Positions 8,562 through 22,149 of a stretch of DNA of 64,000 nucleotides are shown here, piece by piece. Position numbers and translations under genes: made by a program. Below the pieces are notes generated by a model. That model saw only the letters and a list, made by a program, of their open reading frames with translations. It searched no databases and was not told the DNA's origin. How positions within the stretch are numbered: position 1 is the first letter of the stretch; every line of letters begins with the position of its first letter. Source of the DNA: Levilactobacillus brevis (lineage in GTDB: Bacteria; Bacillota; Bacilli; Lactobacillales; Lactobacillaceae); assembly GCA_003666485.1 (NCBI GenBank), contig CP032931.1, positions 620,001-684,000 on the forward strand. The letters run 5' to 3'.

Positions 8562-8927
8562 ATGCCAGAGCAGGAACAGTTACAGAAGTTGACCCAGATC
8601 TATACGTTGGTGACGCAGTGCTACAATCAGCCTTTGCCGGAGCTGGCCATTAATTTGCCGCAATGCCAGTTGATGAGCTACGTCGCGGCGGAGCAAATGA
8701 CGGTCGCGCAGGTGGCCCACAAGCTGAACTTTTCCGCAACGCGCACGTCCAATCTCGTCGTCGACCTCTGTAAGCGCGGGTACCTCAAGCAGCAGGTGGC
8801 TGACCACGACAGACGCCGCCGCTATTTGGGGTTAACGCAGGTGGGGACTGAAAAAATGGCGTTGATCCAGCAGCAGCTACCAACGATTTTGCAAGAAACG
8901 CTGCGCACGTTGCGGGATGAGAGCTAA
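8562..8927 (+). CDS. MarR family transcriptional regulator
   Basis: A 121-residue winged helix-turn-helix protein. The recognition region is TVAQVAHKLNFSATRTSNLVVDLCKRGYL, followed by the wing DHDRRRRYLGLTQVG, both typical of MarR. The ATG at 8562 is chosen for its GGGAGTGAGG site; an earlier ATG in frame has none. A TACAAT box lies at 8521-8526. Since no other gene is close, it may control itself and the DUF2252 gene. Confidence 0.85.
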   Translation: MPEQEQLQKLTQIYTLVTQCYNQPLPELAINLPQCQLMSYVAAEQMTVAQVAHKLNFSATRTSNLVVDLCKRGYLKQQVADHDRRRRYLGLTQVGTEKMALIQQQLPTILQETLRTLRDES

Positions 8928-8996
8928 GTGTACATAGACGATGCCAAACGCGAGCGAAAAGCAGTATGCTGCTAACCAGTTTGGACATAGCATAAA

Positions 8997-9036
8997 AGCG
9001 AGTCTGGGAGATGTTCTCCAAGGCTCGCTTTTTTTC
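8997..9036 (+). terminator. Rho-independent terminator after the MarR gene
   Basis: AGCGAG and GGGAGA pair with TCTCC and CTCGCT with small mismatches, followed by seven T. It separates the chromosomal genes from the IS110 element. Confidence 0.85.
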
Positions 9037-9215
9037 TACCATTAGTCAAGTACTAATCCCGGTTTAATCCCGTTTCTTTTATGTGTCATTGGGGCTATCG
9101 GGTAAGAAGAGTGCCAATTGAAGTGATGTGGTACTTGGTTTTTGAGCTTGAGGGTAACTCAAATAGACCTTGGGTATTTCTATTTTTTGCCCAAGGAGGT
9201 ACACTATACACATAG

Positions 9216-10433
9216 TCAGATTGATTGGCGCTTGACGCCGTACTTATACAACTGACTTGTTGTCACGAGATGGTAAATCGTTCTTAGGAGACGACCCATC
9301 GCGGCGATCGCAACTTTCTTTGTGCCGACGGCTTTACCGTTGACCACTGGAAGTTGCTTTTTTCTTCTCTGATAGAAATCGTTAACGTGATTGGGGTGCC
9401 ACCTTGCTGCACTGGCAATGTTTGTGATCGCACGATAAAGAATTGCTCTGGCAATGTGATTACCTCGCTTACTGATATGATCAGTGGCGATAAAGTTTCC
9501 CGATTCGTAGTGCCTCAGATCAATTCCGACAAAAGCGTTGAGTTTGTTACTGCTACCGAAACGGCGAATATCACCCAGCTCACCAATCAATCGGACAACT
9601 GTCTTCTCCGCAAATCCAGGAATACTCAAGAGAATGTTGAATTCCGGTAACGGCTTAGCTAACTGGACCATCTGTTTGATGATTTGATCTTTATGTGCCG
9701 AAAGCTCGGCCACTTGGCCAGCGTTATATTGTGTTTGTATAACCACTGGAGAGCTACTGGCATCGCCTGGGTAGGAGCCTCGTGCGAGTTTCAAAAGCTT
9801 AATAGCTGTACTTTTTGCTTTGGCTTTAGAGACATGGTCACCGAATCCAAATAACTTTTTGCTGACCACTTCTGGCGTTAAGTCAAGCAAGCAATCAGGG
9901 TGTGGGTAGGTTTGCACAATATTCCAATAGAAATTTCCTGTTGGTTTTCCCATAATAGTTTCCACTTCTGGAAAGCTCAGCTGTAAGCTGCGATGTAGTC
10001 GGTTCTTCATGCGCACTAGGTCCGAGTTGATTTCTGAGTAGAAACGACTAAGGTTCATCAAATCGCGATAGACCGGCTCTTGATAGTAAGTCAGTCGTCG
10101 TTTGAAGATCAACTGTGTCTGTGCCAAATGAAGCGCATCGTTCTTATCGGTCTTACGAGTGCGTAAGCCGTCTAACTGCTTCTTGGCGGCCAATGGGTTG
10201 AGCTGCGTATACCGATAGCGTTGTTCGTCTAAGAAGCGTCTGAGACGTTGTGAGTATACACCAGTTGCTTCAAAGATAATCTGCGGTTCGCGGTAATCTT
10301 GTAAGTGCTTGAGAAGTTCTTGAAAACCAAACCAGTCGTTTTTGATGACGGATTGCCAAACAGTAGTCTCATCATTAATTACGGCCACACTTGAGGTGGC
10401 TTTACTAACATCGATACCGAATACAATTGCCAT
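9216..10433 (-). CDS. IS110 family transposase (DEDD recombinase)
   Basis: An intact 405-residue transposase. The N-terminal RuvC-like DEDD domain shows FGIDVSK, IFEATGVY and DKNDALHLAQ, giving the four acidic residues. The C-terminal Tnp_20 domain holds ILLSIPGFAEKTVVRLIGELGD and the FGSSNKLNAFVGID segment, with ISKRGNHIAR after it. The start at 10433 (MAIVFGID) is chosen because an AAAGGA site lies about 11 bases upstream; the ATG 12 bases earlier sits right on that site. The 3' end overlaps one of the inverted repeats. Confidence 0.93.
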   Translation of the reverse strand: MAIVFGIDVSKATSSVAVINDETTVWQSVIKNDWFGFQELLKHLQDYREPQIIFEATGVYSQRLRRFLDEQRYRYTQLNPLAAKKQLDGLRTRKTDKNDALHLAQTQLIFKRRLTYYQEPVYRDLMNLSRFYSEINSDLVRMKNRLHRSLQLSFPEVETIMGKPTGNFYWNIVQTYPHPDCLLDLTPEVVSKKLFGFGDHVSKAKAKSTAIKLLKLARGSYPGDASSSPVVIQTQYNAGQVAELSAHKDQIIKQMVQLAKPLPEFNILLSIPGFAEKTVVRLIGELGDIRRFGSSNKLNAFVGIDLRHYESGNFIATDHISKRGNHIARAILYRAITNIASAARWHPNHVNDFYQRRKKQLPVVNGKAVGTKKVAIAAMGRLLRTIYHLVTTSQLYKYGVKRQSI

Positions 10434-10576
10434 TGCGAACACCATCCTTTAGGTTTTTTACGTAAACATACCATCATTCTAATTTTCAATACCCGACCTT
10501 TAGGCCAACAGACTACGAACAGATTATTTGATGGTACAGTGAAGTTGCCATTTTTAGTTACGGCGTCAAGCGCCAA
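9225..10576 (-). mobile_element. IS110-family insertion sequence with 18-bp inverted repeats
   Basis: TTGGCGCTTGACGCCGTA at 9225-9242 is repeated perfectly in inverse at 10559-10576, enclosing the transposase gene. Inverted repeats near the ends are a mark of the IS1111 branch of IS110. The true ends may lie some bases outside. About 125 bp of non-coding DNA precedes the gene; downstream, a CCTTGGG/CCCAAGG hairpin lies at about 9166-9194. One of these could encode the guide (bridge) RNA known for this family. No target duplication is expected. Confidence 0.75.
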
Positions 10577-10625
10577 AAAAGCCTGCGACATGTCAACCTC
10601 ACTACCACTTTACGCCAAAACGAAA

Positions 10626-10663
10626 GTGGTGAGAAAAGATTCCGTCGAATCATTTCTCACCAC
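10626..10663. repeat. Strong isolated hairpin beside the IS element
   Basis: GTGGTGAGAAA pairs perfectly with TTTCTCACCAC, and GATTC with GAATC inside, with one mismatch and a 4-base loop: 16 pairs in all. A second small inverted repeat (ACCACTTT/AAAGTGGT) overlaps its left arm. T-rich sequence follows only after 10 bases, so it may be a terminator or an element end. Confidence 0.7.
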
Positions 10664-10725
10664 TAAGGTTAGTCTGTTTTTGTAGAGGTTGTGCAGCGTC
10701 ATAAAGCCACGACCAGTCGGGATGA

Positions 10726-10962
10726 TTAAAGGCTACGTTTGTGAGACGCCTGGGGTTGGCGACTAGTGGCGTGGTGTCGCGACCAGCCGTCGGCAATGAC
10801 ACCAGCTAATACAATCGTCAGCAGGCCTCCCACGCTCAACCCAACTAAGCCGATAACGGCGGGCGTCAGTTGGCGGGTGATTAGGGCGGCGAGTCCAGCC
10901 AAGAATAGAATGGCGATGAACAGCGGTGCTAAAATTTCGAAAAATACTTTGAGATTTGACAT
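10726..10962 (-). CDS. Small two-helix membrane protein, function unknown
   Basis: A 78-residue protein with two hydrophobic segments (about residues 8-28 and 34-58) and a basic, histidine-containing tail. No family recognised. The ribosome site (AGAAAGTGG) is moderate. It stands alone between the IS110 element and mntH, transcribed away from mntH. Confidence 0.6.
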   Translation of the reverse strand: MSNLKVFFEILAPLFIAILFLAGLAALITRQLTPAVIGLVGLSVGGLLTIVLAGVIADGWSRHHATSRQPQASHKRSL

Positions 10963-11100
10963 AACGAGACCACTTTCTGAAAAAAGAATTTCCCACCATT
11001 ATCTAGCAAGAACCGTGAAAACACAAGAAAATTTGGCATTTTTGGGGTTATTTATTTAATGGTTAATATAAAATAAAAGTTAGGAACGATTAAAAAACGC

Positions 11101-11128
11101 TTTACAATCCCCGTGGAGTCAGTATAAT
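11101..11128 (+). promoter_or_regulatory. mntH promoter
   Basis: TTTACA, 16 bp, TATAAT: close to consensus and 36 bp ahead of the start codon. No clear MntR-type palindrome was found around it. Confidence 0.75.
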
Positions 11129-11163
11129 AATTGCATATCATCAAGATAGGGGAGTGGAAAAAC

Positions 11164-12531
11164 ATGACAGACAACGTTTCAACGAAGTCGTCTTTGGTCG
11201 GCAGCGCAAACGGCCCGTCATTGCAAGAAATTAATGGATCCGTCGAGATTCCAAAGGAAAAGGGGTTCCTGAAGAATCTGTTGGCCTTTTCGGGACCAGG
11301 GGCGTTAGTGGCCGTGGGCTACATGGATCCGGGGAACTGGGTAACGTCGATCGGTGGGGGTGCCCAATACGGCTACCTGCTGATGTCAGTGATCTTGATT
11401 TCGAGTTTGATTGCGATGTTGTTACAGTATATGGCAGCTAAACTGGGGATTGTGACACAGATGGACTTGGCCCAAGCCACGCGGGCACACACAACGAAGC
11501 GTATCGGCGCCATTTTATGGGTCGTGACGGAGTTGGCTATCATGGCCACGGATATCGCTGAGGTCATTGGGGGCGCAATCGCCCTGCAGCTGCTGTTTGG
11601 CGTGCCACTGATCTTAGGGGTGTCGCTGACCGTCTTTGACGTTTTACTACTATTGTTACTGACGAAGCTGGGCTTCCGGAAAATCGAAGCCATCGTGGTC
11701 TGCTTGATTGCGGTCATCTTGGTGGTCTTTGCCTATGAAGTGGTGATTGCCCAACCCAATATGGGGGCCGCCGTCGCCAACTTCATTCCCAAACCAGAAA
11801 TTGTGCATCCGGGCCAATTGACCATGGCGTTGGGAATCGTTGGGGCGACCGTGATGCCGCATAACTTGTATTTGCACTCGTCGATTTCACAGACGCGAAA
11901 GTTCAACAGAGAAGACCCGGCAGAAATGGCGCGGGCCGTGAAATTTACTACGTGGGATTCTAACATTCAGCTGTTTGGGGCGTTCGTCATCAACTGTCTG
12001 TTACTGTTACTGGGGGCAGCGATGTTCTTTGGCAAAGGGACCGATCAACTGGGGACCTTTGGAAACCTGTATGCAGCGTTGCAAGATAACCATTTAGCCG
12101 GCGCAGTGGCCTCACCAGTACTGTCGACGTTGTTCGCGGTGGCATTGTTAGCCTCCGGGCAAAACTCCACGATTACCGGGACCTTAACGGGGCAAGTCAT
12201 TATGGAAGGTTTCATTAACATGAAGATTCCGTTGTGGGTCCGGCGCCTGGTCACACGGCTGATTTCGGTACTGCCCGTGATTGCGGCAACCATCTTCTTT
12301 GGCGGAAGCGAACGCGCCTTAGATAGTTTGCTAGTCAACTCGCAGGTCTTCTTGTCGATTGCCCTGCCATTTTCCATGATTCCATTGACGATTTTCACCT
12401 CATCGAAGAAGATCATGGGGGAAAAGTGGGTCAATAAGCGCTGGATCACCGTGTCGGCTTGGGCCTGCACGATTATTCTGACGCTGTTGAACATCCAGAT
12501 CGTATGGACGACACTGACGGATCTCTTTTAA
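11164..12531 (+). CDS. mntH: Nramp family Mn2+/Fe2+ : H+ symporter
   Basis: Imports manganese (and ferrous iron) with protons across the cell membrane. Manganese is the main antioxidant metal in lactobacilli. About 11 hydrophobic segments are seen. The Nramp metal site is clear: DPGNW in the first helix (about residue 60) and [14 protein letters not shown] in the sixth helix (about 230), with the unwound helix pattern. The cytoplasmic N-terminus is about 40 residues long. The ATG at 11164 follows a GGGGAGTGG site; in-frame codons before it are not needed. Length 455 fits the family. Confidence 0.93.
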   Translation: MTDNVSTKSSLVGSANGPSLQEINGSVEIPKEKGFLKNLLAFSGPGALVAVGYMDPGNWVTSIGGGAQYGYLLMSVILISSLIAMLLQYMAAKLGIVTQMDLAQATRAHTTKRIGAILWVVTELAIMATDIAEVIGGAIALQLLFGVPLILGVSLTVFDVLLLLLLTKLGFRKIEAIVVCLIAVILVVFAYEVVIAQPNMGAAVANFIPKPEIVHPGQLTMALGIVGATVMPHNLYLHSSISQTRKFNREDPAEMARAVKFTTWDSNIQLFGAFVINCLLLLLGAAMFFGKGTDQLGTFGNLYAALQDNHLAGAVASPVLSTLFAVALLASGQNSTITGTLTGQVIMEGFINMKIPLWVRRLVTRLISVLPVIAATIFFGGSERALDSLLVNSQVFLSIALPFSMIPLTIFTSSKKIMGEKWVNKRWITVSAWACTIILTLLNIQIVWTTLTDLF

Positions 12532-12604
12532 ACTGCCCGAGACGCGCGAAATTGTTGGCAGGCTGACTGAAGTCTATTGACTTTTAGTGCCCGGGTCGGT
12601 ATCA

Positions 12605-12835
12605 TCAAGGACATAAGCTAAGAAACAGTCCAGTAGTGATGGCGGCTCCGGTTAAGAGATTTGACGGTGCTGAGAGTCAAAACGCCCGTCTTCACGAATT
12701 ACGCTGTGGAGCGGCCGAAGTTTCGGCGGGTCATTCCGTTAATGATGACGAGCGGTTGTCGATCGACAACAACTTGGGTGGTAACGCGGATTTTAATTCG
12801 TCCCTGATGGCAAGACGCCATTGGGGACTTTTTTG
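12605..12835 (+). promoter_or_regulatory. T-box riboswitch, tyrosine-responsive, upstream of tyrS
   Basis: Leader RNA that binds uncharged tRNA-Tyr and prevents termination. The T-box bulge GGGTGGTAACGCGG lies at 12776-12789. A terminator follows at about 12800-12834 (GTCCC and GATGGC pairing with GCCATT and GGGGAC, then T). A TAC triplet at about 12700, in GAATTACGC, is the likely specifier codon and agrees with tyrosine. The 5' boundary is approximate. Confidence 0.88.
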
Positions 12836-12864
12836 TTGTGAACGTAATTTTAGGAGGAAAAGAT

Positions 12865-14124
12865 ATGTCGATTATTGATGAACTGAAGTGGCGTGGCGCC
12901 ATTAACCAACAGACTGATGAATCTGGCTTGGGTGACTTGGTCAACGAAAAAGCAGTTGGCTTGTATGCTGGGATCGACCCCACGGGGGATTCCATGCACA
13001 TCGGTCATTTGATTCCATTCATGATTTTGAAACGATTCCAATTGGCGGGACACCGGCCATACATCGTTATCGGGGGCGCAACGGGTTCGATTGGCGATCC
13101 TTCTGGTAAGAAGGCCGAACGGGTCTTGCAAACGATGGACCAAGTGCACCACAACGAAGTTTGCCTGACCAAGCAAATGGAACACCTCTTCGGCCAAGAC
13201 GGCTCCTTTAAAATTGTGAACAACTACCAATGGTTATCCAAGATCTCCTTGTTAGACTTCTTACGCGACTACGGGAAGCTGTTCAACGTCAACAACATGT
13301 TGAACAAGGAAGTTGTTGCGTCACGGCTGGAAGTCGGGATTTCTTACACGGAATTCACTTACCAAATTCTCCAATCAATTGATTTCCTTCATTTATACCA
13401 AGCAGAAGATGTCCAATTGCAAATTGGTGGTGCGGATCAGTGGGGGAACATCACGGCCGGCATCGACCTGATCCACAAGCAAGAGGGCGCGGACGCCAAG
13501 GCATACGGCCTGACGATTCCATTGTTATTGAAGGCCGACGGTACCAAGTTTGGGAAGTCAGAAGGCGGCAACATCTGGTTAGACCCAGAAAAGACGTCAC
13601 CATACGAGTTCTACCAATTCTGGATCAACACGGATGACCGTGACGTCATTAAGTTCTTGAAGTACTTCACCTTCCTGGACCAAGACGAAATCAAGGAACT
13701 CGAAGACGCCGTTGCAACCCATCCAGAAAAGCGTCTGGCACAAACGCGTTTGGCTGAAGAAGTCACGGAATTCGTTCACGGTAAGGAAGCGGTCACTGAG
13801 GCCCAACACATCACGAAGGCGCTGTTCTCCGGGGATGTCGCCGACTTGACGGCAAGTGAAATCGAACAAGGCTTCAAAAAGATGCCATCCGTAACGGTGA
13901 ATGCAGATAAGAAGAACATCGTTGAATGGCTGGTTGACGACACGAAGATCGAATCCTCACGGCGGCAAGCGCGTGAAGACCTGACCAACGGCGCCATCCG
14001 AATCAATGGTGAAAAGGTCACGGCCACGGATATTGAAATCGACCCAACCAGTGCCTTTGATGGCAAATTTGTCATCGTCCGGCGTGGGAAGAAACGGTAC
14101 TTCTTGGTCCGCGTGGCTAAATAA
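12865..14124 (+). CDS. tyrS: Tyrosyl-tRNA synthetase
   Basis: Charges tRNA-Tyr with tyrosine in the cytoplasm. The class I signature HIGH is at residues 45-48, the KMSKS loop appears as KFGKS at about 230, and QIGGADQWGNI lies in the tyrosine/ATP pocket. An S4 RNA-binding domain follows at about 350-410 (SRRQAREDLTNGAIRINGE region). The ATG is set by AGGAGG seven bases upstream and gives the normal 419-residue length. The gene is controlled by the T-box leader just upstream and closed by a terminator at 14140. Confidence 0.97.
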   Translation: MSIIDELKWRGAINQQTDESGLGDLVNEKAVGLYAGIDPTGDSMHIGHLIPFMILKRFQLAGHRPYIVIGGATGSIGDPSGKKAERVLQTMDQVHHNEVCLTKQMEHLFGQDGSFKIVNNYQWLSKISLLDFLRDYGKLFNVNNMLNKEVVASRLEVGISYTEFTYQILQSIDFLHLYQAEDVQLQIGGADQWGNITAGIDLIHKQEGADAKAYGLTIPLLLKADGTKFGKSEGGNIWLDPEKTSPYEFYQFWINTDDRDVIKFLKYFTFLDQDEIKELEDAVATHPEKRLAQTRLAEEVTEFVHGKEAVTEAQHITKALFSGDVADLTASEIEQGFKKMPSVTVNADKKNIVEWLVDDTKIESSRRQAREDLTNGAIRINGEKVTATDIEIDPTSAFDGKFVIVRRGKKRYFLVRVAK

Positions 14125-14139
14125 CTGAAATGATTTTGA

Positions 14140-14174
14140 GGCACGAACTGCTTATCGATGGTTCGTGCTTTTTT
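14140..14174 (+). terminator. Rho-independent terminator of tyrS
   Basis: GCACGAAC pairs with GTTCGTGC across a 12-base loop, followed by six T. Confidence 0.9.
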
Positions 14175-14391
14175 GTTGCCAAAATAAAGGCGAACGGTTA
14201 TGATGAAAAGACTAAGAAACACACGGCCGTCAGGTAACTATTCTGTTGCTTTCACGGGTAAAATATGCCTTTGAAAAAAGCTGTCTTTATTTTCAGATTT
14301 TAGTTGACGGTGGGGGCTGTGGTTGGTATAGTTATATATGTTGTCACGGCGATTCACCAACTAGACCAATTCAATGAGTTGAAATTAGTTG

Positions 14392-14421
14392 TTGACAAAG
14401 ATGATAACGAAATGTTATATT
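14392..14421 (+). promoter_or_regulatory. rRNA operon promoter P1
   Basis: TTGACA at 14392-14397 and TATATT at 14416-14421. The following TAATTAAGCTGTC is identical to that after P2, so the two promoters look like a duplicated module. The stretch 14175-14391 upstream holds no gene. Confidence 0.8.
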
Positions 14422-14482
14422 AATTAAGCTGTCGCTTATTGATAACACATCAACGAGAAACGTTGTTAAATCAAACTTCTTG

Positions 14483-14511
14483 TTGACATCATATTAGTTA
14501 GATGGTATGAT
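14483..14511 (+). promoter_or_regulatory. rRNA operon promoter P2
   Basis: TTGACA, 17 bp, TATGAT, about 180 bp upstream of mature 16S. The downstream TAATTAAGCTGTC repeats that of P1. Confidence 0.85.
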
Positions 14512-14561
14512 AATTAAGCTGTCTGTGAGAGCAGATGACTGGTAGACCTTTGAAAACTGAA

Positions 14562-14590
14562 CATTGTTTCGACAAACCAAATATGTGTAG
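14562..14590 (+). other. 5' arm of the 16S rRNA processing stem
   Basis: GTTTCGACAAA and ATGTGTAG in the leader pair with CTACACAT and TTTGTCGAAAC at 16276-16297 in the spacer, looping out 16S for RNase III cleavage. A boxA-like CTTTGAAAACTG precedes it. Confidence 0.75.
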
Positions 14591-14691
14591 GGCGGTTTGA
14601 TACTTGGTATCAAACCCAAACGATATTTGCGAAGTCAATTCGCTTTTAAAAATGTAACAACAATCGATGAGCTATTCAAGCACATCATCTA

Positions 14692-16264
<1,573 letters not shown>

Positions 16265-16330
16265 ATATACGGAGGCTACACATACTTTGTCGAAACAATG
16301 GTCAGTTTTGAGGGGCTTACCTCTCAAACT

Positions 16331-16340
16331 TGTTCTTTGA
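16331..16340 (+). promoter_or_regulatory. boxA antitermination site in the 16S-23S spacer
   Basis: TGTTCTTTGA, followed by AAAACTAG, matches the boxA element that keeps rRNA transcription resistant to Rho. The spacer (16260-16481) carries no tRNA gene. Confidence 0.65.
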
Positions 16341-16481
16341 AAACTAGATATTATCAATAATTTTCTTATTAATTGTTTTTATTAAAAATAATTAAACCGA
16401 GAACACCGCGTAATTTTGAGTTTTTTAATTAGTTTATATCGCTAAATACTCAATTAATCAGCGATTACGACGTAATCGTTA

Positions 16482-19400
<2,919 letters not shown>

Positions 19401-19469
19401 GTAGAGTTGGTGTTCTCAAAGAAAATAAATTGATGATATCTAGTTTTGAGGGAATAAGTTCTCTTATAG

Positions 19470-19586
<117 letters not shown>

Positions 19587-19593
19587 GAGTGAA

Positions 19594-19619
19594 GGAACCC
19601 TGTGAGGGTTCCTTTTTTT
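19594..19619 (+). terminator. Rho-independent terminator of the rRNA operon
   Basis: GGAACCC, a 5-base loop, GGGTTCC and seven T directly after 5S. No tRNA genes follow. Confidence 0.93.
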
Positions 19620-20161
19620 GTGCAAAAATTAAGGTGGCAGACGAAGACAGACCCGATGGCGGGCGGACTGCGACCGAGTGAAACGGCTATGACGGCGGTG
19701 TTGCGGGTAAACTGCCATCTCTCAGGTCGACCCCCGCGACCATTTAACATACTCTGACCCCTGAGGACAAGTGGGTGCGACCCCCACCGCCAGTATTGGC
19801 TGTTCAGTTGGCAAAATGGCTGTGGCCAAACGTGGTTCGTGGGCAAGGACTGGCAACGGGCTCCCACTGAAACTGGAAAAAATCTTCACTAATTCCTCCT
19901 GCAACTTGGTCAGTTGACCGAATTCGCCGAAAATCAGCCGTTTAAGTGGGGTAGGGACGCGATTAGGTTGATTGTCCGCTAACGACACCCGACAAATTTG
20001 ACGACGTGTATGGCGCTGACAAGGGGGATTGTACTGGTGAGTTCAATTGGGCACTATCTTTTCCAGGGAAGACCAATGTGCTATGATTATTAGTGTCGCA
20101 GCAAAACACCGTTAAAGTTGTCTTAAAACAATTATATAAAGAGAGAATGGGTGGAATTAGC
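19620..20161. other. Gene-free region between the rRNA operon and the symporter gene
   Basis: Both strands were read; no frame with a ribosome site and plausible protein was found. The last 60 bases carry the leader of the symporter gene. The rest is GC-rich and without clear repeats; it may hold decayed intergenic elements. Confidence 0.5.
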
Positions 20162-21448
20162 ATGCAGAAATACCGTAAGTACCGTCTGAGTCTGGGCTGG
20201 CAAATCTTAATCGGCCTGGTACTCGGAGTGGTCTTAGGCGCCGTCTTTTACCAAAACAAGGTCGCCATCACGGCGATGCAAAACATTGGGAACATGTTCA
20301 TTGGCCTCATTCAAATGATCGTGTTACCCATCGTGGTGTCCTGTCTGACCGTGGGAATCGCCAATATGGGTGATATCAAGCAGTTGGGCCGAGTCGGTGG
20401 TAAGACCATCATTTACTTTGAAATCATGACGACCATTGCCATTGCCTTAGGGCTACTGGTCGGGAACATCTTCAAGCCAGGGGACTTTATCGACATTCAT
20501 CAACTACATAGTACCGATATCAGTCAGTACGTTTCGTCGGCAAAATCCGCTGGGAACACCGGTATTTGGTCCACGTTGATGGGCATCATTCCAACCAACA
20601 TCTTCAAGTCGCTGTCAGAGGGCGATATGATGCCCGTGATCTTCTTCTCCGTTTTCTTCGGACTAGGAACGGCCGCAATCGGAAAACAGGGCCAGGTGAT
20701 CATCGACGTGCTGGATGCCGTGTCACAAGTGATGTTCCGCGTGACAAACTGGGTCATGCACACCGCACCGATCGGGGTCTGCGCCTTGATTGGGGTCACC
20801 ATCGCGCAAATGGGATTGTCGGCTTTGGCACCGTTGGGGTATTTCATCGTCTTGGCCTACGCGACCATGGCGTTGTTCATTCTCGTCTTCATGGGCATCG
20901 CCGCGCGCTTGTTCGGCTTTCGTCTGTGGGACCTGCTGTACGTGATCAAGGACGAAGCCATCTTGGCCTTCTCCACGGCCAGTTCTGAGGCGGCCTTGCC
21001 ACGGCTGATCGATAAAATGGATAAATTCGGTGTCAGCCAAGGCATTGTGTCGTTCGTGATTCCGACCGGCTACACGTTTAACCTGGATGGATCCGCCATT
21101 TACCAATCACTGGCCGCCTTATTCTTAGCACAGGCCTATCACATCAACCTGAGCTTGGGGCAGCAGATCACCTTGCTGGTGGTCCTGATGATTACCAGTA
21201 AAGGGATGGCCGGAGTGCCTGGCGCCTCGTTCGTGGTCCTGCTGGCGACCGTCTCCACGATTGGGGTACCGATGAGTGGGCTGACCTTCATCGCCGGTAT
21301 TGACCGGCTGGTCGACATGGGCCGGACCGCCGTCAACGTGGTTGGTAATTCGCTGGCGACCGTGATCATCGGGAAATCCGAACACGAATTCAGTGAAGAA
21401 AAGAGTCAGACGTACCTACAGAAGATTCGCGCCGCTAAAGCTAAATAA
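20162..21448 (+). CDS. Dicarboxylate/amino acid:cation symporter (DAACS, GltP/DctA-like)
   Basis: Secondary transporter for glutamate/aspartate or C4-dicarboxylates, driven by Na+ or H+. Eight hydrophobic spans and two re-entrant loops are expected. The signature parts are present: the serine-rich STASSEAALPRL (about residue 275), the TGYTFNLDGSAIYQ loop (about 305) and ITSKGMAGVPGASFVVLLAT (about 345). The ATG at 20162 has a GGGTGG site and gives the usual 428 residues; the frame is open upstream but without a better start. Substrate cannot be told from sequence alone. Single gene with its own terminator. Confidence 0.9.
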   Translation: MQKYRKYRLSLGWQILIGLVLGVVLGAVFYQNKVAITAMQNIGNMFIGLIQMIVLPIVVSCLTVGIANMGDIKQLGRVGGKTIIYFEIMTTIAIALGLLVGNIFKPGDFIDIHQLHSTDISQYVSSAKSAGNTGIWSTLMGIIPTNIFKSLSEGDMMPVIFFSVFFGLGTAAIGKQGQVIIDVLDAVSQVMFRVTNWVMHTAPIGVCALIGVTIAQMGLSALAPLGYFIVLAYATMALFILVFMGIAARLFGFRLWDLLYVIKDEAILAFSTASSEAALPRLIDKMDKFGVSQGIVSFVIPTGYTFNLDGSAIYQSLAALFLAQAYHINLSLGQQITLLVVLMITSKGMAGVPGASFVVLLATVSTIGVPMSGLTFIAGIDRLVDMGRTAVNVVGNSLATVIIGKSEHEFSEEKSQTYLQKIRAAKAK

Positions 21449-21454
21449 CCAAAA

Positions 21455-21500
21455 AAAGCAGCATCACAGTCCATTTTTCGGGATTGTGATGCTGCTTTAT
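21455..21500 (+). terminator. Rho-independent terminator after the symporter gene
   Basis: AAAGCAGCATCACA pairs perfectly (14 pairs) with TGTGATGCTGCTTT; flanking A and T runs make it work on both strands. Confidence 0.88.
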
Positions 21501-22003
21501 TCGTGGTGCGCATTTGGTAAATACCAGCACATCCAGGTCACGTGGTTGCGGCTTAGCGGGGTGATTCCCATCAGCCCATGGGCCACAACAGGCGACATCG
21601 ATAACTAGTTTCAGTTTGGTATTCATTATTCGTATCGACCGTAAGAGATTAAAAACCGACCTAGTTGAAACGGCGTCAGTTACGAAATGTTTTTCTCCCC
21701 ATCAGGTTCCCCCAACGGTGAGGCATCGCTACGTGGTGTAACGCTATGGGACTAGCACGTCAATGCATCAGGGTCGCATAGTTGCTGAGAAAGACTGGTA
21801 ACTCTAGCTTGCGTTATCCATTAAGTGGTTGGAACCCAACTGGCACACGAACGAATTCGGGAAGTTCAGACGAGTTACGGTCGGTTGCAACACCGACAGC
21901 GTCTGAAATAAAGTGGCCAGTCGTTTCCGTTTAAAGTCTACTAGTCGAACCGCCGCATCAAGCTACGGGGTCCGGGATAGGGAAAGCTAAAGTAGTGTCC
22001 TCC
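21501..22003. other. Gene-free half-kilobase upstream of ahpC
   Basis: No convincing gene on either strand. One 61-codon minus-strand frame ends in the terminator hairpin and has no ribosome site, so it was discarded. The region may be the decayed continuation of the small minus-strand frame at 22004-22096. Confidence 0.4.
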
Positions 22004-22096
22004 TCAAAGCGTCAACCAAGAGGCTTGAACAGACGGTAACTTTCCCACCGGCGAGTAATAACACGCTCCAGGATCATCTAAAAGTTGCGTTGTCAT
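22004..22096 (-). CDS. Possible 30-residue leader peptide or gene remnant with a perfect Shine-Dalgarno
   Basis: ATG opens a 30-codon frame (begins MTTQLLDDPGACYYSPVG, ends ASWLTL) and is preceded by AGGAGGTGATT, fully complementary to the 16S 3' end. A hairpin followed by TTTTAATTT (22150-22175) lies 50 bp upstream on the same strand. I do not recognise the peptide. It could be a true small protein, a leader peptide, or the start of a gene broken by a frameshift. Nothing coherent follows downstream. Confidence 0.4.
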   Translation of the reverse strand: MTTQLLDDPGACYYSPVGKLPSVQASWLTL

Positions 22097-22149
22097 GTTC
22101 AATCACCTCCTGTAGTAAGTCGACAGTGACAACTGCGGACAAATTAAAA

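Noticed and set aside
21441-21626. 61-codon minus-strand frame after the symporter gene
   Set aside because: It runs through the terminator hairpin and has no ribosome site.
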